A stretch of 64,000 nt of DNA from NCBI RefSeq assembly GCF_030698175.1, contig NZ_JAUYNT010000005.1, positions 124,001-188,000 on the forward strand. The letters are read 5' to 3'. This document shows, in pieces, positions 61,172 to 64,000 of this stretch. The first letter of the stretch is position 1. Each line of letters begins with the position of its first letter. The notes under the pieces are model-generated. The model was given only the letters and a program-made list of their open reading frames with translations, did not search any database and had not been told where the DNA came from. The stretch is from Pseudomonas sp. GTDB lineage: Bacteria > Pseudomonadota > Gammaproteobacteria > Pseudomonadales > Pseudomonadaceae. The translations under genes and the position numbers were made by a program.

Positions 61172-62830
61172 TTAGCAGGCCGACGTGCTGCAAAGCACTT
61201 GATTACGGCCGGCCGCTTTGGCGGCATACATGGCCTGATCGGCCAGTTCGATGAGTTGATTGGCGTTGGACTGGCTGTTGCCTTGCGCAATGCCGGCGCT
61301 GAACGTCACGTGAAAGCTGCTGTCATGGGCCATAAATGGCAGCTCGGCAAAGCGTTGGCGAATTTCATCGAGAATGTTTTTGGCTTGCTCAAGGTTGCAG
61401 TCGGGCAGCACCACGGTGAACTCTTCGCCGCCGTAGCGGCCAATGCTGTCTATCCGGCGCAAGCGTTGGCGCAACAGGTTGGAGAGGGCGCGAATAACGT
61501 TGTCGCCGATGGCATGGCCATAACGGTCGTTGACCTGCTTGAAGTTGTCCAGATCAAGCATGACCACGCAGGCAGAACCGCCATTACGCGCGCTACGTTC
61601 AACTTCTACCGCGACCTGTTCTTTGATATCGGCATGTTTAAGCAAGCCGGTCAGGCTGTCACGCGACAGCGCATTGCTGAGCAGGCGCGCGCGCTGGGCT
61701 CGGGCCAAGATGCTGGCGACCAAGGCGTGGTCAGAAATCGGTTTGCTGATAAAGTCATCGCCGGCCTTGAGCAGCGCTTTGATTTGATTGCTGATGTCGG
61801 TTTCGGCAGAAAGGTAAATGATTGGTACCCGCAGCCAAGCATCGTTAAAACGGATAATTTGCGCCAGTTCAGGCCCCGAACAAAGTGGCATATGCACATC
61901 CAGTAAGACCACTTCAGGGTTGAAACGGTGCATTACCTCATCGATGTTCTGCGGCTGGCTGAGCGTCTCGACCTGCATGCCGGCGTTGTCGAGCACCAGG
62001 CGGTAGCGCTTGGATAACTCCAGATCGTCATCAATGATCAGAACGCGGTAGGGTTTGCCGCGTTGCTGGACAAAAATGCTGTCCAGACGGCTTTCCAGTG
62101 CGCTGAAGTTGAGCGGTTTAGTGAAAAAGCCGGCGACCCCAACCCGCACCGCGCGCAGGCGGGTATCGAAGTCATGTTGCTGGGATATGACCAATAACGG
62201 CAGCGGTAGCGGCAGTTGCGCGGCAAGCTCGTGAGCAAATGCCAGACCGTCGGGGTTTTCTTCGTCGAGATGGCTGTCGATGATCAAGACATCGGGCAGT
62301 TGCCGGTTAACCGCCGCCCGGAGCGCAACGCTGGTGCGCACGTGCTCGGTGGCGTAGCCAAAGTTTTGCAATGTCGATTGCAGGCTTTCGCCCAGTTGCT
62401 GGTCGGGCTCAAGAATGTAGATGCGTCGATTTACTTTACTGTCGCTGCTGTTGAGGTACGGCGCTGTACTGGGTTCGCTGCTGTCACTGATTTGCGCTAC
62501 GCAGTCTTGTTGGCTAAACAGTTGCAGCGCCTGTGCGTGGGCCTGTAATTGCGCCACCGTACTGGCGTTGAGCAGTGCCACACTGCTGAGCTCTAACGCC
62601 CGCGCTTGTATGCCTAGCTCGGCATAGCCAAAGGTGCCCGCAGCACCGGCAAGCTTGTGCAGTTGCTCGCGGATGTCCCGCAGTATCAGTTGTTGCACCG
62701 CCGAGTCGTTACTGGTTAACAGTTGTTGCGCAAGAGTGTGCAACTCCGGTAACTCTTTCTCCAAACGTTCACGAAACTGCGTACTAAGCGTCAGCAGCAG
62801 TTGTTGCAGTTCGTCGTCACTGGTCGTCAT
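61172..62830 (-). CDS. Hpt-REC-REC-GGDEF response regulator (diguanylate cyclase)
   Basis: A 552-residue signalling protein. N-terminal Hpt domain with phospho-His in REQLHKLAGAAGTFGY; first REC (RIYILEPDQ, phospho-Asp in VLIIDSHLD); second REC (YRVLIIDDDLEL, phospho-Asp in VVLLDVHMP, TKPI/SKPI Lys); C-terminal GGDEF with GGEEF at about 465 and an I-site RRID five residues before. The active-site glutamate is in place, so it should synthesise c-di-GMP, with product feedback. No DNA-binding or kinase domain. The start is uncertain: ATG at 62828-62830 is the best candidate, but a longer frame (ATG at 62881 or GTG at 62914) cannot be excluded. Confidence 0.88.
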   Translation of the reverse strand: MTTSDDELQQLLLTLSTQFRERLEKELPELHTLAQQLLTSNDSAVQQLILRDIREQLHKLAGAAGTFGYAELGIQARALELSSVALLNASTVAQLQAHAQALQLFSQQDCVAQISDSSEPSTAPYLNSSDSKVNRRIYILEPDQQLGESLQSTLQNFGYATEHVRTSVALRAAVNRQLPDVLIIDSHLDEENPDGLAFAHELAAQLPLPLPLLVISQQHDFDTRLRAVRVGVAGFFTKPLNFSALESRLDSIFVQQRGKPYRVLIIDDDLELSKRYRLVLDNAGMQVETLSQPQNIDEVMHRFNPEVVLLDVHMPLCSGPELAQIIRFNDAWLRVPIIYLSAETDISNQIKALLKAGDDFISKPISDHALVASILARAQRARLLSNALSRDSLTGLLKHADIKEQVAVEVERSARNGGSACVVMLDLDNFKQVNDRYGHAIGDNVIRALSNLLRQRLRRIDSIGRYGGEEFTVVLPDCNLEQAKNILDEIRQRFAELPFMAHDSSFHVTFSAGIAQGNSQSNANQLIELADQAMYAAKAAGRNQVLCSTSAC

Positions 62831-63001
62831 AGGCGATGCTCTGCTGTGCGTTGGGCCGACTGCTTGCGGGTTTGAGACCATGTCGGCCGCGCCCTGATAG
62901 GTTTTGCGCTGCACTGTGAGGTTAGCGCAGCTTGGGAAAGTTTCATTTCAGCGGCAATAGATAAGCCCCCGTCCGCCTGGGTGGGTGTACTCGCGAAAAT
63001 C

Positions 63002-63409
63002 TCAGCAGGTTTTTGTTGGCGTGTCGTTCTGGCTGCGCGTCCAGATTTCCCGCACCTGATTGGCCAGTTGCATAGGGTCAAAGGGTTTGGTGATCACGTC
63101 ACGGGCACCCAGACTCAGGTAATGCTCAATTTCCGCCGGTTGTACTTTGGCGGTCATAAAGGCCACTGGTACTCGTTGTATATCCACCAACTCGCGCAGT
63201 TGCAGCAGGGTTTGCGGGCCATCCATGTCGGGCATCATGACATCGAGCAGGATAAATTGCGGGTCAAAGGCCAGCACTTGATCCAGTGCCTCTTGGCCGC
63301 TGGCGCAGCTCAGCACTTGAAAGCCGCCGACCGCCTCCAGTGCAACCTTGGCTACGGCCTGGATCGAGCGGTCGTCTTCAACATGCAAGATACGGCTGAG
63401 TGAGGTCAT
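63002..63409 (-). CDS. Single-domain response regulator (CheY-like)
   Basis: A 135-residue receiver: acidic pocket VEDDR (10-14), phospho-Asp56 in FILLDVMMPDMDGP, Thr in AFMTAK, Lys in VITKPFDP. No output domain. ATG at 63407-63409 has AAGAG upstream. It lies 92 bp before and co-oriented with the Hpt-REC-REC-GGDEF gene, so the two may form one phosphorelay. The sensor kinase is not in the window, unless it is the gene starting at 63.8 kb. Confidence 0.9.
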   Translation of the reverse strand: MTSLSRILHVEDDRSIQAVAKVALEAVGGFQVLSCASGQEALDQVLAFDPQFILLDVMMPDMDGPQTLLQLRELVDIQRVPVAFMTAKVQPAEIEHYLSLGARDVITKPFDPMQLANQVREIWTRSQNDTPTKTC

Positions 63410-63727
63410 GGCAGGCTCTTGAGCAAAGGTGACGCAGGGCGGTTTAAGCAAAGGCGGTAAATGCCGTGGCTGCAAGTGGGCGGTGCGGCTAATCAATCGG
63501 CCGCCGGTCCTGTTGACGCCGCGCGTGGGTGCAGCCAGGGGGTGATAAGTGCGCGCAGAGTTAAATTTATTGCTGTGCGGATCAATTGCCCAAGAGGCCG
63601 CGATCATGGGGGCGGGCTAAACCAAGCATAGCTTTGGTTGATAAAGCGGGGCTGTTTGTTTGCCGCTCGCCGCGGCAAGGGAGGGCGATCTGCCGCGGCG
63701 GCCAGCCAAGGACGGAGATGGCTTTGA

Positions 63728-63755
63728 TTGACAGAGTCCGAAGAGCCTCTAGGGT
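63728..63755 (+). promoter_or_regulatory. Sigma-70-like promoter before the right-edge gene
   Basis: TTGACA (63728-63733), 16-bp spacer, TAGGGT (63750-63755). A perfect -35 and a poor -10, 41 bp upstream of the next start; the only convincing promoter sequence in the 387-bp gap. Confidence 0.4.
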
Positions 63756-63796
63756 TAAGTTGCTGGTGGAATGTAAACACAAAACGGAAGTGCCGA

Positions 63797-64000
63797 ATGA
63801 ATGGTTCTGCGCAGCCCGCCTTGGCAAAGCCGCTATCGTGGCCGCATTTACTCTTGGCGCAAGGCTTGCCTTGGTTGTTGAGCATCGGACTGTGGGGGCT
63901 GTTTCAGTCCGTGTGGCTGAGCCAGTTGTGCGGCGTGCTGATCAGTGCGGTGGTTAAGCAGATTAATGGCGTGCTCAGCGCCGCCATTGTTGATCTCAAT
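63797..64000 (+). CDS. 5' end of an unidentified gene at the right edge
   Basis: The frame from the ATG at 63797 is open to the window end (68 codons), with CGGAAGTGCCGA as ribosome site. The translation begins MNGSAQPALAKPLSWPHLLL and continues with hydrophobic AQGLPWLLSIGLWGLFQSVW and LSQLCGVLISAVVKQINGVL. It may be a signal/anchor of a sensor or membrane enzyme, divergent from the response regulator pair. Too little is visible to name it. Confidence 0.5.
   Translation, partial: MNGSAQPALAKPLSWPHLLLAQGLPWLLSIGLWGLFQSVWLSQLCGVLISAVVKQINGVLSAAIVDLN

Overview
The window is bacterial chromosome of a Pseudomonas-type gammaproteobacterium. The support is gene content (RND/MFS exporters, CueR-CopA, a bauA/mmsA pair almost word-for-word like P. 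aeruginosa BauA, a RutR-type regulator, cytochrome c4, a RIO kinase, a GGDEF/EAL receptor), high-GC codon use, and several families of pseudomonad REP-type intergenic palindromes. No rRNA, tRNA, CRISPR array, prophage or insertion sequence was recognised. One REP-associated tyrosine transposase (RAYT) is present.

Layout. 0-1.2 kb: left-edge part of a metal-efflux type TolC protein and a small Cys-rich exported protein. 1.4-6.4 kb: AMP nucleosidase, type II NADH dehydrogenase, then a tightly coupled minus-strand set (MazG-like pyrophosphohydrolase, CmoM tRNA methyltransferase, DUF4136 lipoprotein). 6.4-11.5 kb: acyl-CoA/acyl-ACP module (MaoC hydratase, AraC regulator, long FabG-like reductase, thiolase). 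12-19.1 kb: RIO kinase, then a polar amino acid ABC importer, a fold-III PLP decarboxylase and a LysR regulator that look like one basic amino acid uptake and decarboxylation locus. 19.2-22.5 kb: CueR, CopA and a copper-type operator. 22.8-28.4 kb: RND efflux pair and a Bcr/CflA-type MFS exporter. 28.4-33.7 kb: a five-PAS/GAF/GGDEF/EAL protein and an adenine deaminase. 33.8-34.3 kb: intergenic stretch with two perfect DnaA boxes and REP palindromes. 34.4-40.3 kb: beta-alanine and probably polyamine/pyrimidine-derived nitrogen catabolism (RutR-like TetR, LysR, BauA, MmsA/BauC, gamma-glutamyl hydrolase). 40.4-48.5 kb: RAYT bracketed by REP pairs, cytochrome c4, membrane protein, YjdM, Tat-exported flavin amine oxidase, DUF1415, sodium:solute symporter. 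48.9-61.1 kb: the most interesting block. 61.2-64 kb: two-component and c-di-GMP signalling genes and the start of an unidentified gene.

The 48.9-61.1 kb block holds a MalT-like LuxR ATPase regulator followed by a single-direction run: thiolase-like protein, DUF1302 outer-membrane barrel, DUF1329 periplasmic protein, YCF48/BNR beta-propeller, MMPL-type RND transporter and a small exported protein. Taken together the parts can span the whole envelope (inner-membrane pump, periplasmic propeller, periplasmic carrier-like protein, outer-membrane barrel) and are paired with an acyl-CoA-type enzyme. I infer an uncharacterised trans-envelope conduit for a hydrophobic acyl or lipid-like molecule. A very strong terminator-like hairpin inside the run probably lowers expression of the pump half relative to the barrel/carrier half, and the regulator gene ends in a 42-bp tandem repeat.
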